Shown here piece after piece: positions 23,192-32,351 of a DNA stretch of 39,947 nucleotides. The DNA is taken from NCBI GenBank assembly GCA_023409995.1, contig JAEYQN010000150.1, positions 1 to 39,947 on the forward strand. The letters run 5' to 3'. Made by a program: the position numbers and the translations under genes. How positions within the stretch are numbered: the stretch's first letter is position 1; each line of letters begins with the position of its first letter. Under the pieces are notes generated by a model that worked only from the letters and a program-made list of their open reading frames with translations, ran no database searches and had not been told where the DNA came from. The DNA is from Cyanobacteria bacterium OH_CBB_238. Lineage in GTDB: Bacteria > Cyanobacteriota > Vampirovibrionia > Gastranaerophilales > Gastranaerophilaceae.

Positions 23192-24490
23192 CTATTTTGT
23201 TAAAGGGTTTTCTAAGATTATTGTTTGATCTCTTTTAGGGCCAACACTTATTATACTTATTGGAATTCCTATCAATTCTTCTAGTCTCCTTAGATATTTT
23301 TGAGCATTTGTTGGCAGCTCTTCAAACGTTTTTGCATTTGTTATCTCATTTTTCCACCCAGGCATGTTTTCATATATTGGCTCTAGATAGTTGTGTAAAT
23401 TTATATTGGTTGGATATTCGTTGTAAACAGTCCCATCTCTATAATCTTTGTATGCTACACATACTTTTAATTCATCAAAAGTATCAAATACATCAAGTTT
23501 TGTTATTGCAACGGAAGTTAGTCCTCCAACTAATACCGCATATCTGGATATGACAGCATCGAACCAGCCACATCTTCTAGCCCTACCAGTTGTTGTTCCA
23601 AATTCATGACCTATTGTTTGTATTTTTTCACCGACTTCATCAAGAAGCTCTGTCATAAAAGGACCCTCACCAACTCTTGTTATATAAGCTTTGGTAACTC
23701 CTATTACATTATGGATATTTGTAGGTCCCATACCGCTTCCTGTTGCAGCTCCCCCTCCAATAGGGTTCGAACTTGTTACGTATGGGTATGTTCCGTAATC
23801 TATGTCTAGCATTACCCCTTGGGCACCTTCAAATAAGATTTTTTGCTTTTCTTTGATTGTTTTATTTAAAAGAGTTATCCAGTCATTACATATGTATGGG
23901 GTGAATATTTCAGCATATTTTTCACAATATGAAAGGATCTCATCTTTTGTGTATGTTTTAGAATTATACACTTCTTTTAGGATTTTGTTTTTCAATGGCA
24001 ATATTGCATCAAGCCTTTTTTCTAATAGTTCTTTATCAAATAGATCCTGTATTTTTATTCCATATCTTCCGACTTTGTCTGAATATGTTGGTCCAATACC
24101 TTTTTTTGTGGTTCCTATTTTATTATCTCCTGAATTAGCTTCGCTTACGCCATCTATATCTATGTGGTATGGCATTGTGACAGTGGCTAAAGGGCTGACT
24201 TTTAAGTTTGTTAAATCTATGTTTTTTTCTTTTAGCGATTCAATTTCTTTTTGGAATGTTTCTGGATGAATGACTGTTCCTGCCCCTATAAAACATTTTT
24301 TGTTTCCATATAATACTCCTGAAGGAATTAAGTGGAATTTATAGGTTTCATCGCCAACAACAACAGTATGCCCTGCGTTACACCCCCCCTGGTACCTAAT
24401 GATGGTATCCGCATATTCAGCTAGTAAATCAGTTATTTTAGCTTTCCCTTCGTCGCCCCATTGAGCACCGACTACAACAGTATTATTCAC
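23192..24490 (-). CDS. purA: Adenylosuccinate synthetase
   Basis: The 432-residue enzyme makes adenylosuccinate from IMP, aspartate and GTP, the first step of AMP synthesis. Motifs: WGDEGKAKITD (Asp13, Lys16; the usual GDEGKGK has Gly17 changed to Ala), GGCNAGHTVV (His41), FEGAQGVMLDIDYGTYPYVT and TTTGRARRCGWFD. Length is normal for the family. A TATAAT at 24543-24538 could serve as its own -10 box, and a second promoter plus a terminator-like hairpin lie 130-310 bases upstream. Confidence 0.95.
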   Translation of the reverse strand: MNNTVVVGAQWGDEGKAKITDLLAEYADTIIRYQGGCNAGHTVVVGDETYKFHLIPSGVLYGNKKCFIGAGTVIHPETFQKEIESLKEKNIDLTNLKVSPLATVTMPYHIDIDGVSEANSGDNKIGTTKKGIGPTYSDKVGRYGIKIQDLFDKELLEKRLDAILPLKNKILKEVYNSKTYTKDEILSYCEKYAEIFTPYICNDWITLLNKTIKEKQKILFEGAQGVMLDIDYGTYPYVTSSNPIGGGAATGSGMGPTNIHNVIGVTKAYITRVGEGPFMTELLDEVGEKIQTIGHEFGTTTGRARRCGWFDAVISRYAVLVGGLTSVAITKLDVFDTFDELKVCVAYKDYRDGTVYNEYPTNINLHNYLEPIYENMPGWKNEITNAKTFEELPTNAQKYLRRLEELIGIPISIISVGPKRDQTIILENPLTK

Positions 24491-24626
24491 ATCGTAACCC
24501 TTTATATTTTCTACTCAATAAGTATAAAATAAACAATATTATAGGTAAAATATTTGGTTATTTTGTGAAAAAACGTATATTTAACACTTAATTACTATGT
24601 GAAAGCTATTCTGTTTTAAATTTCAA

Positions 24627-24766
24627 CAAAAAAAAGCCACTCTATTGAGTGGTTTATTTCTGCATCCTAATGGTCTCTTCTTTGTGTTTATTATTTAGGA
24701 GTTTATATGTGTTCGGGGTTATAATGTTCCGTGTGTTATTAGTGTTTCGATTACACTTAAATCTTA
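24627..24766 (-). ncRNA. Candidate small RNA or purA leader with attenuator
   Basis: A promoter at 24801-24773 (TTGACT, 17 bases, ATAATA) would start RNA near 24766. About 110 bases later CCACTC and GAGTGG form a stem around four bases, followed by eight T on the minus strand, an intrinsic terminator. Another small hairpin, GTGT-AATCGAA-ACAC, lies near the 5' end. No useful reading frame is present. It could be a free small RNA of about 140 bases or a purA leader with attenuation. No known RNA family is recognised. Confidence 0.45.
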
Positions 24767-24772
24767 TAATAT

Positions 24773-24801
24773 TATTATGACATATCAGAAAATAAAGTCA
24801 A
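24773..24801 (-). promoter_or_regulatory. Sigma-70-type promoter of the candidate small RNA
   Basis: TTGACT (24801-24796) and ATAATA (24778-24773) are spaced by 17 bases on the minus strand, directly after the radical SAM gene that ends at 24826. Confidence 0.55.
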
Positions 24802-24825
24802 CCCTCTGTTTTCTATTTTATGTAT

Positions 24826-26415
24826 TTATCTTAACAATCTGTTATATTCTTTTTGTAAATAATCATCATTCTTAGTGAATTTTATGAAATCCCAAGGTAG
24901 ATTGGCGTTTATGTCAATTGGCTTTAAGGCAAAGTTATCTGAATCCGGTAACTCGCCTCTTTTTACAAAATCTTTATAAGTGTTCTTGAAACAACCAATA
25001 TTTGATCCGGCATTAAAAACTTCTACTAAATATTTTCCTAATCGTCGATCTCCTCTTGATAATAGGGCTTGAATGTAGTCCCACTTTACACTTGAACAAT
25101 TAATTTTTATTCCGATTTTATGAAATTCTTTTTTTAGATATTCGTACTTTTTTTCTAACGATTTTGTATCTTCCCTTTGACAATATTGAAATGGGGTATG
25201 GGCTTTGGGAACAAAAGAGGCAAAACTTAGTGATAGATCAAATCCTTTGTGTGTTTTTTTTATTTTTCTGCAAAGTTCTATTAATTGATTCAAATCTTCA
25301 TACGTTTCGGTTGGTAAACCAATCATTGCATACATTTTTAATCCAATTAGTCCTTGTTCAATGCATGTCTTTACTGTGTTCAAAATTTGTATTTCTGTTA
25401 AGTTTTTATTTATTACTTTTCTTAGCCGATCACTTCCTGCTTCGATTGCAACAGTAGCATGTTTTTGTCCGCTTTTTACAAGCATTTCAACAGCTTTTTC
25501 TGAAATATTATCAGCTCTGAGCGAAGAAACTGTTAACTCTATATTTTTATCTGTTTCTAATTTGTTTATAATAAATTCACATATTTTTTCAAATTGAGGA
25601 TGTGCAGATAATAGTGAACCTAACAAAGCTATTTTATTTGTGTGTTTTAATCCAAATTCTATTTTGCTTATGATTTCTTCATAGTTGCAAAATCTTACTG
25701 GCAAATTTAAATATGATGCAAGGCAAAATCCGCACTTATTTGGACAACCTCTTACCATTTCTATTATAAAAGTGTTTTTAAAATAGCTTTCTTCACTAAG
25801 AATTGTTGTGTGAATGCATTGTGATAGTTTTGCAGTAAGTTTTGATACAGAAAGTTCACTTCCATCGAAATTTAAAACTTTGTTCTGATTTTCATCGAAC
25901 TTTGTTAAACTTGGAACGTAAATTCCTTCTAATTTAGATATGATTTTTAACACTTCTTTTTTTGATAGATGACTATTCTCTTTAATTATATTTATTATTC
26001 TAATATCATTATTTTCTGCATCACCAATCATTATAAAATCAAAAAAATCGGAAAAAGGTTCGGGATTTGTTGTTAAAACAGGACCTCCTCCATAAATAAT
26101 GGGATGTTCCTCCGTTCTATTTTCTGATTCAAATGGAATATTATATCTTTTTAATATTTTAAACATGGATAAAAAATCCAGCTCAAATGAACAAGAAAAA
26201 CCTATCAAATCAACATCTGTCGGTTTTAGTTTTGTGTTTTTAGTATCTGTAAATATTCTTTCAACGAAAATATCTTCTTCTTTATCTAAGTTTGCAAATA
26301 TAGATAAATATCCTATAGAAGACATACCAAATGAATATATTCCTGGAAATGCAAACCAAATATTTAACTTGGCGACTTTATTCATTTCTCGTGGGTATAA
26401 AAAAGTTTCAGTCAT
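24826..26415 (-). CDS. B12-binding-domain-like radical SAM protein
   Basis: The 529-residue protein has an N-terminal Rossmann-like part (about 15-135), as in B12-binding radical SAM proteins, with IGFSCSFEL and YGGGPVLTTNPEP but no DxHxxG motif for base-off cobalamin. The radical SAM core has Cys224-x3-Cys228-x2-Cys231 (CPNKCGFC), then AIEAGSDRLRKVINK and MIGLPTET. It resembles the N-terminal half of the TIGR03960-type family, whose function is not known; the DUF2344 half is absent. It starts inside the stop of the permease gene (TAATG), so the two are translationally coupled. Confidence 0.8.
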   Translation of the reverse strand: MTETFLYPREMNKVAKLNIWFAFPGIYSFGMSSIGYLSIFANLDKEEDIFVERIFTDTKNTKLKPTDVDLIGFSCSFELDFLSMFKILKRYNIPFESENRTEEHPIIYGGGPVLTTNPEPFSDFFDFIMIGDAENNDIRIINIIKENSHLSKKEVLKIISKLEGIYVPSLTKFDENQNKVLNFDGSELSVSKLTAKLSQCIHTTILSEESYFKNTFIIEMVRGCPNKCGFCLASYLNLPVRFCNYEEIISKIEFGLKHTNKIALLGSLLSAHPQFEKICEFIINKLETDKNIELTVSSLRADNISEKAVEMLVKSGQKHATVAIEAGSDRLRKVINKNLTEIQILNTVKTCIEQGLIGLKMYAMIGLPTETYEDLNQLIELCRKIKKTHKGFDLSLSFASFVPKAHTPFQYCQREDTKSLEKKYEYLKKEFHKIGIKINCSSVKWDYIQALLSRGDRRLGKYLVEVFNAGSNIGCFKNTYKDFVKRGELPDSDNFALKPIDINANLPWDFIKFTKNDDYLQKEYNRLLR

Positions 26416-27455
26416 TAAATTAAATTTTCCTTCTCTCCATTTATGACTTTTATATAAAATTCATCAAATAGAGTTGCAATCAAGGCTGCTATTGCAGGGG
26501 CTAGTATTACCCCCCAAACACCAAGAAATTGTGCTGCAACAAGAAAAGAAAATATTACCCATAGTGGATGCATGTTTAAAAACTTACCAAAAACAAGAGG
26601 TCTTACAAAATTATTAGAAATCCATTGCGCAATAAGGTATATTGCTATTGTTGGCAATATCCATATTGCTCCATGTGCAGAGGCTGCAATAATTCCTAAT
26701 GTGAGAGCTATCGTTGGTCCTACAATCGGTATTATATCTAGCACTCCTGCTATTATTGCAAGTAGTATTGCATAGTCAACTTTTATTATGCTTAGCCCAA
26801 TAGCTGTTACCAGCGCAACAGTGGCCATAGAAAGACCTTGTGCAATTACATATCCTCCAACCTTTTCTTCGATTGTGGTCATTACTGTCAGAGCTCTTCT
26901 TCTTGCCTTTCTTGGAAACAATCTCAGCGTGCCATGCTTTATAACAGACTTTTCATATATTAGATAAAAGACAATCATTCCTACTGTTAGGAAAATTGTT
27001 ATTCCTTCAGCTAATGCTACAGTTATATTAATTGATTTATTTACAATATCAGTTGCTATTTGTGACGTGTTTCCAAAAAATCCTTCAATATTAATCAAAT
27101 CCATAGCATTTTGCCCTAAAATATCCGTAGTGCTCAAATACTCGATCAATTTATCAATTCTTGCAGGAAGGCTATTCATAAGCGCTTCAATTTCGTTGCA
27201 TGTTATGCTAACAATAGGGATTAAAAATAATAGCCCCATAATAAAAATGCATCCAAGAACAAGAGAAGAAGCCAGAGCCCTTGGCATTTTTTTTGAAAGC
27301 TTGTCTACTAATGGATTTAGAGAACAGGCAATAACATAAGAGCCAAAAAAGAGTAGTGCTATACTTTTTATTTGTATTATAAATATCACTAAAAGAATTA
27401 CAACAATTGTTAATAGTATATTCTTTGGTTTTATATTCTCTTTAAAAAATAACAT
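26415..27455 (-). CDS. AI-2E/PerM-family membrane permease
   Basis: The 346-residue protein has about seven to eight hydrophobic segments: a pair near the N-terminus, one at about 60-80, one near 150-165 and a C-terminal group. The pattern, including IAGVLDIIPIVGPTIALTLG and the late WGVILAPAIAALIATLFDEF, is that of the PerM/AI-2E exporter family. Members export autoinducer-2 or other solutes, or are cation/proton antiporters, so the substrate is open. Its stop overlaps the start of the radical SAM gene by one base. Confidence 0.88.
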   Translation of the reverse strand: MLFFKENIKPKNILLTIVVILLVIFIIQIKSIALLFFGSYVIACSLNPLVDKLSKKMPRALASSLVLGCIFIMGLLFLIPIVSITCNEIEALMNSLPARIDKLIEYLSTTDILGQNAMDLINIEGFFGNTSQIATDIVNKSINITVALAEGITIFLTVGMIVFYLIYEKSVIKHGTLRLFPRKARRRALTVMTTIEEKVGGYVIAQGLSMATVALVTAIGLSIIKVDYAILLAIIAGVLDIIPIVGPTIALTLGIIAASAHGAIWILPTIAIYLIAQWISNNFVRPLVFGKFLNMHPLWVIFSFLVAAQFLGVWGVILAPAIAALIATLFDEFYIKVINGEKENLI

Positions 27456-27554
27456 GGTGTCTCCATCTTGAACTTATTTTGTTCGTTTATCCATTCGTAA
27501 TACATAATAACGCAAGATTACAAATGAAGACATACACCAGTATGATGAATAAAT

Positions 27555-27998
27555 TTAGTCTCGAGATTTTTTTAAGATGCTTTCGTCGGCCTTTAGGATT
27601 TCAGATTTTATTTTTTCAAGGATATTTGAGTCTTGTAATTTTTTAATTATTTCTTCTTTTGTGCCCAGTTCAAATACCGGGGCGATGGAGTTTTTATCTC
27701 TGGAGAAGATTTCCATTTTTAGGATTCTTGTTTTTTGTTCTTCTTTTTTTGTTGACGGTTTAACTGTCAGTTTTATTTCTTGTGCTATGGCATTTTTGTC
27801 TGGATTCTCAAAGCCTTCTTCAACCTGTTTAAACAGTTTGCCATATTCAGGTACTTCGTATTCTACTCTTTTACACAGGGTTTCAACAGTTTTTGAAATA
27901 ATGCTTTCGAGCTCCTTTGATGGTTGACCCTTAAAGGATTCTACGGCATTAACCCCCTTGCAGTATCCGATATTTATAGGGTTAACTTTTATTTTCAT
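27555..27998 (-). CDS. Small uncharacterised protein, partner of the RelA/SpoT-like gene
   Basis: The 147-residue soluble protein is rich in Lys and Glu and starts MKIKVNPINIGYCKGVN. It has no signal peptide, membrane helix or known motif. A beta-strand pair (NAIAQEIKLTVKPS, TRILKMEIFSRD) and a C-terminal helix are likely. It follows the RelA/SpoT-like gene by 15 bases on the same strand, so both are probably co-expressed. Immunity protein, antitoxin or chaperone are possible by position only. Confidence 0.65.
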   Translation of the reverse strand: MKIKVNPINIGYCKGVNAVESFKGQPSKELESIISKTVETLCKRVEYEVPEYGKLFKQVEEGFENPDKNAIAQEIKLTVKPSTKKEEQKTRILKMEIFSRDKNSIAPVFELGTKEEIIKKLQDSNILEKIKSEILKADESILKKSRD

Positions 27999-28013
27999 AG
28001 TTTCTCCATTGTT

Positions 28014-29732
28014 TTATGCAGTTATTTGTTGTTCTGGCATTATTGCCATGTTCTTAGATGTGCCATGTAACAACGAACGGATTATTGTTGTTCTGGGAAT
28101 GGCTTTTATCCATTTTGCATCGTTGTGCAATTTTTCTATGTTATCAATGTCCAACATATTTATTATGTTGTTATATAAATGCTGAGTTGGCTCAGATGTT
28201 GGGATTTTTTCTAAGTCAATAAACTCACTAGGTTTACTTTTTATATAGTCTTTTAATTTAGGCTTAACTGCACCAGTAGAACCAGTTTCTATGCTTCGGT
28301 AATATTTATATAGTGCATTTAAATAATTATTGTATTCTTTATATCCATCATTAGATAGCAATCCAACTTTATTTTCAAGTGGTTTGTATAGTTTTTTTAA
28401 GAGATGATTTCCTCCAGACAAGTCTTTATTTTGTCTTAAGTCATAAGGAATATGTTCTACTTGTGCAATTTTTTCTATTTCTTTTCCTCTTATTTGAAAC
28501 TCGCCAAGAGACCCATCGCTGTGAGTTATGTTCATTTGAGTGGTTGTGTAGCCTGATTTTTTGATTTTATCAGACGTGTGCCAGATTCCAGAACCTTCAA
28601 ATGCTCCAATATCTGAGTTGCTTGCTTTTGCGGCTTCTCTTAATGCATCTATGTTGTCTGCAGAAAAATATGCAGGGATACCTTCACCTTTGTAATTTTC
28701 TATCTCTAGCAATTTTATTTTGTTATTTTGCATTGCACTACAAAGATTTTCCACCAATGATTCAACTTCATCAGGAGTTGCTTTTTCTAATATAACTCTT
28801 GTTCCAATTAAGTCAGTTGTTTCCCTTCTAGCATCATCAAGACTATCAATTCTTACAGGAGATTTTTTATCTGTCATTTTTTTAATAAGCTTGTCTTTGA
28901 TTGATGAAGGACTTTTAACTCTATATTGAATTCTGTCTTTTAGGCTATCTGGCAAACCAACATTTAAGTCCTGAATTATGCCTTCTGTTGCATTCTCTGG
29001 TTTTACTGCTTTTGTACCTTCTTCATGAAGCATTTTTCCATAGTTTTTAAGCTCAATAAGCTTATCCTCATTATAACCAGCTTTTTTAAGCTGTTCTACA
29101 TCATTTAAGTCAGAGTAATTTATAGGCTTTTTTAAAGCATTTTTAATACTTTCAAGCGCTGTTCCATTTTTAAACATTTTAAATGATTTGGAGACACTAG
29201 AGGGTAATTCTTTAAAGCACTTAATAGTTGCTGAGAACATATTTATATCATCTGCAACTTCAATGCCGGCTGCTTTGATTGAACTCTTTGCACCTAATAC
29301 AGATGTTCCTATAGAGAATGTTCCGCTGCCTATGCTTTCCCAGGCTTTTTTTGCTTGAGAATCTGTTTTTGCATTTTTGGCATTGTATATTCCTTTTCCA
29401 AGTTGAACTCCGCCAGTAGCTATGCCTGCTATTACCATTACGGGTAATAGTGGGGGGGCTGCAGCACAAAGTCCTGCTGTAACCACTATCGCTCCAGCAC
29501 CTATTGCAAAGCTTTTGGGACTGCTAAATAAAGATTTGAATGGTAAAATCATGCCACTTATAAATGAATTAAAACCTTCTTGTGCACTAATTTTTCCATC
29601 ATCAAAAACGTCACAACTAAGACCAGTTGAACCATACATTGCAATTTTTGCACAATTATTCTTCTTGGTTGTTGAGTCAAGAAGTGATGTTCTTTTACTT
29701 TTTTCAGCACCTGATATTACAGACAAACTCAA
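28014..29732 (-). CDS. RelA/SpoT-like nucleotide synthetase domain with hydrophobic N-terminal module
   Basis: The 572-residue protein has three parts. Residues 41-52 (DVFDDGKISAQE) resemble an EF-hand loop, with position 3 lost. Residues about 74-155 are Gly/Ala-rich and hydrophobic (two segments, 74-110). Residues about 268-440 align with (p)ppGpp synthetase: YRVKSPSSIKDKL (270-282), DLIGTRVI (Asp307, Mg ligand), KSGYTTTQMN (392-401, the NGYxSLH site with Tyr395 kept and His changed to Gln399) and EFQIR (Glu411, Gln413) before EHIPYDLR. No hydrolase, TGS or ACT domain is present. Small alarmone synthetases and toxic relatives share this core. A hydrophobic N-terminus suggests membrane association or delivery (inference). 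Confidence 0.7.
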   Translation of the reverse strand: MSLSVISGAEKSKRTSLLDSTTKKNNCAKIAMYGSTGLSCDVFDDGKISAQEGFNSFISGMILPFKSLFSSPKSFAIGAGAIVVTAGLCAAAPPLLPVMVIAGIATGGVQLGKGIYNAKNAKTDSQAKKAWESIGSGTFSIGTSVLGAKSSIKAAGIEVADDINMFSATIKCFKELPSSVSKSFKMFKNGTALESIKNALKKPINYSDLNDVEQLKKAGYNEDKLIELKNYGKMLHEEGTKAVKPENATEGIIQDLNVGLPDSLKDRIQYRVKSPSSIKDKLIKKMTDKKSPVRIDSLDDARRETTDLIGTRVILEKATPDEVESLVENLCSAMQNNKIKLLEIENYKGEGIPAYFSADNIDALREAAKASNSDIGAFEGSGIWHTSDKIKKSGYTTTQMNITHSDGSLGEFQIRGKEIEKIAQVEHIPYDLRQNKDLSGGNHLLKKLYKPLENKVGLLSNDGYKEYNNYLNALYKYYRSIETGSTGAVKPKLKDYIKSKPSEFIDLEKIPTSEPTQHLYNNIINMLDIDNIEKLHNDAKWIKAIPRTTIIRSLLHGTSKNMAIMPEQQITA

Positions 29733-30032
29733 AATGGTATCCTCTAATATTTCTTCAATAATAAAGTATTTTTTTTCGTTAAATTTGCTATTTTTCTAAC
29801 AAAAATTACAAAAAACACACAATTAATTTACATTTGGTTTTAGGCAGTACAAAACTAACACCTTTCTCCGAAGATCAATTGTATCATTTTTTTTTAGACT
29901 TGTCTCTTCTTTTAGATTTTTCTTTTTTCTTTTTTTTTACAATAAATTATTTTGCAGAGCCTACTATGCTTGTCTTACATAAAGAAATTAAAGATAAAAA
30001 TTAAGAAGCCAAATATTAAGTTTTATTTCAGC
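29733..30032. other. Intergenic region with polypyrimidine tract
   Basis: About 300 bases without a gene. A T/C-rich tract spans 29888-29940; on the minus strand it reads as a short Lys-rich frame lacking a start codon. The upstream region of the RelA/SpoT-like gene is AT-rich without a clear promoter. No RNA gene is recognised. Confidence 0.5.
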
Positions 30033-31058
30033 TTACATGTCTATTTTTACTAGACTTCGTATATGTTTTAATACATTTTCTGCTTCTATTTTAGCTTTTT
30101 TATTACCTTCGTTAATAATATCGAGTACTCCGTCAATATTTTGGGCAAATGATTCCCGTTTTTCTCTTATGCTGGAAAATTTGTTATTAACTATATTCCC
30201 AAGTTGTCTTTTGCAATCAGCGCAACCTCGTGAACCAGCTTTACACTCAGATTCTACCATATTTATGGTTTCTACGTCTGCGAAATTTTTGTAATAATCA
30301 AAAGCAACTTCACATTTGTCCGGATGTCCGGGATCATCTTTTCTTGCTCTGCTTCTGTCTGTTATTGCTTTCATAATTTTAGCGGCTGTTGCTTCTTCAG
30401 TATCAGATATTTTTATATCGTTATTGAATGATTTTCCCATTTTTTGTCCATCTACACCTTTAAGTAGTGGTATTTGGGTTAATTTTGCTGCCGGCTCGTT
30501 AAAGAAATCTGTTTTATAAATATTATTGAACCGTCTTGCTATATCTCTAGATATTTCTAAGTGAGCAAGTTGATCTATTCCGACTGGAACAACTGCGCCA
30601 TTGAATGACAGAATATCAGCTGTCATTAATACTGGATACCCAAGAAGCCCATAGCTGAGTTGAGGCATAGCTTCGCTTTTATTGTTCTGTCCCTCTTTGC
30701 TTCGAATAATCTTTGCCATGTCTTTTAGTGTTGGGTCTCTTTCTACCCAATTTTGAGGTGTTATCATGCTTAGGAGTACATGAAGTTCTGCTATTTGTGG
30801 AATCTGTGATTGAACATATATTGTTGATTTATTCGGATCAATTCCGCTGGCAAGCCAGTCTAAGACCACATCTATTCTGTCTTGTTTTAAGTTTTCAGTT
30901 TGATCATATTTAGTCGTTAGTGCATGCCAGTCTGCAACAAAGAAAAAGCAGTTGTAGTCTTCTTGCAATTTTAGCCAATTAGTTAAAACACCTTCGTAGT
31001 GCCCAAGGTGTAGTTTTCCCGTTGGGCGCATGCCTGAAACTAATTTTTGCTTTTGCAT
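30033..31058 (-). CDS. trpS: Tryptophanyl-tRNA synthetase with predicted [4Fe-4S] motif
   Basis: The 341-residue class I synthetase joins tryptophan to tRNA(Trp). The HIGH motif is LHLGH (16-20) and KMSKS is KMGKS (206-210). Cys249-x22-Cys272-x6-Cys279-x2-Cys282 equals the spacing of the [4Fe-4S] cluster described in Thermotoga maritima TrpRS near the anticodon-binding part. Length is normal. It is followed by a gene-free stretch, with the start 64 bases from the next upstream gene. Confidence 0.95.
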   Translation of the reverse strand: MQKQKLVSGMRPTGKLHLGHYEGVLTNWLKLQEDYNCFFFVADWHALTTKYDQTENLKQDRIDVVLDWLASGIDPNKSTIYVQSQIPQIAELHVLLSMITPQNWVERDPTLKDMAKIIRSKEGQNNKSEAMPQLSYGLLGYPVLMTADILSFNGAVVPVGIDQLAHLEISRDIARRFNNIYKTDFFNEPAAKLTQIPLLKGVDGQKMGKSFNNDIKISDTEEATAAKIMKAITDRSRARKDDPGHPDKCEVAFDYYKNFADVETINMVESECKAGSRGCADCKRQLGNIVNNKFSSIREKRESFAQNIDGVLDIINEGNKKAKIEAENVLKHIRSLVKIDM

Positions 31059-31122
31059 TTCGTTTCCTCTCTTTTTCAGTGTGTTAGCTTAATTATACAT
31101 AAAAAATGTTGAGGTTTTATTA

Positions 31123-31758
31123 TTATTTGCAAAATCCTATTACATTAAGTTTCTCATATGTGTATAGTTTTTTAAAATCGACAAATTCTTCGCCAGTTGC
31201 AATCTTGTGGGCAAGACATGCACCCAAAAGCGCTTCTAGTTGTGCTGCTGGAAGCATATTAGTTGGCAATTCTCTCATCCCACAGCTTATTCTTAATGTA
31301 TTTTGTATTGACTTACAGTCTGTGGGGGTTCTGTCTTTGAACGCGGAACTGCATCCCAGTGCTTTTTTTGTGTTGACAATATCATATCTATATATGTCGG
31401 TATTATTTTGAGATAGCTCTAAAAAGAAGTCGCTGCCTCTTGTTGAAAATCTATTTGTCCAATCGTCATTATTCTTGATTGGAGAATTTAAATTTACCGG
31501 CTGGTAAGTTCTAGAATTATATTTCCACTTACTACTTATCATGGTTTCATTTTCAGGAATTGATACAACAATAATGGAGTTTTTCTTTCCTGGTAAATTA
31601 TTTAAAAAGAATTGAACATCTTGCATAGAAAATAATTTGTCTAATGTTATTATATTCATTTCTCTGTCAATTATTGCAGCAGCAGATTCTGTTGTTGCAG
31701 TGGAAGCTAAAGAGAGTCCAACAAAGGCTATTTTGTCTTGTTTATTTATTGTCAGCAT
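31123..31758 (-). CDS. Conserved-looking uncharacterised protein, possibly RNase H-like (DUF429-like)
   Basis: The 211-residue protein begins with an alternating strand pattern (IAFVGLSLAS, then SAAAIIDREMNIITL), as in RNase H-like folds, and continues with SIIVVSIPENET, FKDRTPTDCKSIQ and LPAAQLEALLGACLAHK. The overall pattern recalls DUF429-type predicted nucleases, but the assignment is weak. It starts one base from the stop of the upstream membrane-protein gene (31760-32269), so they form a pair. Confidence 0.6.
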   Translation of the reverse strand: MLTINKQDKIAFVGLSLASTATTESAAAIIDREMNIITLDKLFSMQDVQFFLNNLPGKKNSIIVVSIPENETMISSKWKYNSRTYQPVNLNSPIKNNDDWTNRFSTRGSDFFLELSQNNTDIYRYDIVNTKKALGCSSAFKDRTPTDCKSIQNTLRISCGMRELPTNMLPAAQLEALLGACLAHKIATGEEFVDFKKLYTYEKLNVIGFCK

Positions 31759-31759
31759 A

Positions 31760-32269
31760 TTAATTTAGTTTATTTAAATTTTTTTGTTCATATAGTTTTC
31801 CAAAATTAACCTGCATATATTTATAGCTTTTAATTGTGCTTTGCAGGGAGTGGTTTACAATTACAAAAACTAATGGAAACCCAATTACTATTGTTAATAC
31901 TATTATTAGAAGATGTCTTAAAAATTTCGCTATTAATTTTTTTCTTCTTCTTTTGTCTTTTGTAGAAATTCTGTCTTTTAAAAATTCGTTAATAATTTCA
32001 TTTCGTTTTTCAGGCGTCATTTCTTCAAAGTAGTCTACAAGGTCATTTTTGACACTAATTACGAATTTCTTATACAGCTTGGGCTGTAATCCCGCTTTTG
32101 CGTCAGCTTCTTTTATAAGGTCTTGAATGTTTTCAGGGTCATTCTGTTTTATTGAAGACTCTGATATTTGGATAAATTCACCTCTTTGAGGAACACTATT
32201 TTGCTCCTGCGCTGAATTAGACTCCAATTCGCTGTTTTTACTGTTTTCTTCCTGTGAAAAATTATCCAT
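31760..32269 (-). CDS. Uncharacterised single-pass membrane protein
   Basis: The 169-residue protein has a low-complexity Ser/Gln/Asn/Glu-rich head (1-45), a charged helical region ending in DKRRRKKLIAKFLRH, one transmembrane helix (about 119-139) and a short tail. No family is recognised. It is transcribed divergently from the heptose kinase gene, with AT-rich promoter-like sequence between. Confidence 0.65.
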   Translation of the reverse strand: MDNFSQEENSKNSELESNSAQEQNSVPQRGEFIQISESSIKQNDPENIQDLIKEADAKAGLQPKLYKKFVISVKNDLVDYFEEMTPEKRNEIINEFLKDRISTKDKRRRKKLIAKFLRHLLIIVLTIVIGFPLVFVIVNHSLQSTIKSYKYMQVNFGKLYEQKNLNKLN

Positions 32270-32351
32270 CTTAATACCTAATTTGAAATTATTTTATGAT
32301 AATATTATATTATAGGTACTAATTTTAATCAAACCTGTAATTGGAGAGTAA

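Larger units (their letters stand above)
24491..24825. other. Long intergenic region upstream of purA
   Basis: There is no coding frame of note. It contains a TATAAT box (24543-24538, -) for purA, a terminator-like hairpin at 24627-24655 (-) and a good sigma-70 promoter at 24773-24801 (-), which together outline a short transcript (separate entry). Confidence 0.6.

Noticed and set aside
29885..29945. Lys-rich short peptide on the minus strand in the polypyrimidine tract
   Set aside because: The frame has no usable start codon and is bounded by a stop just upstream; the composition simply reflects A-runs.
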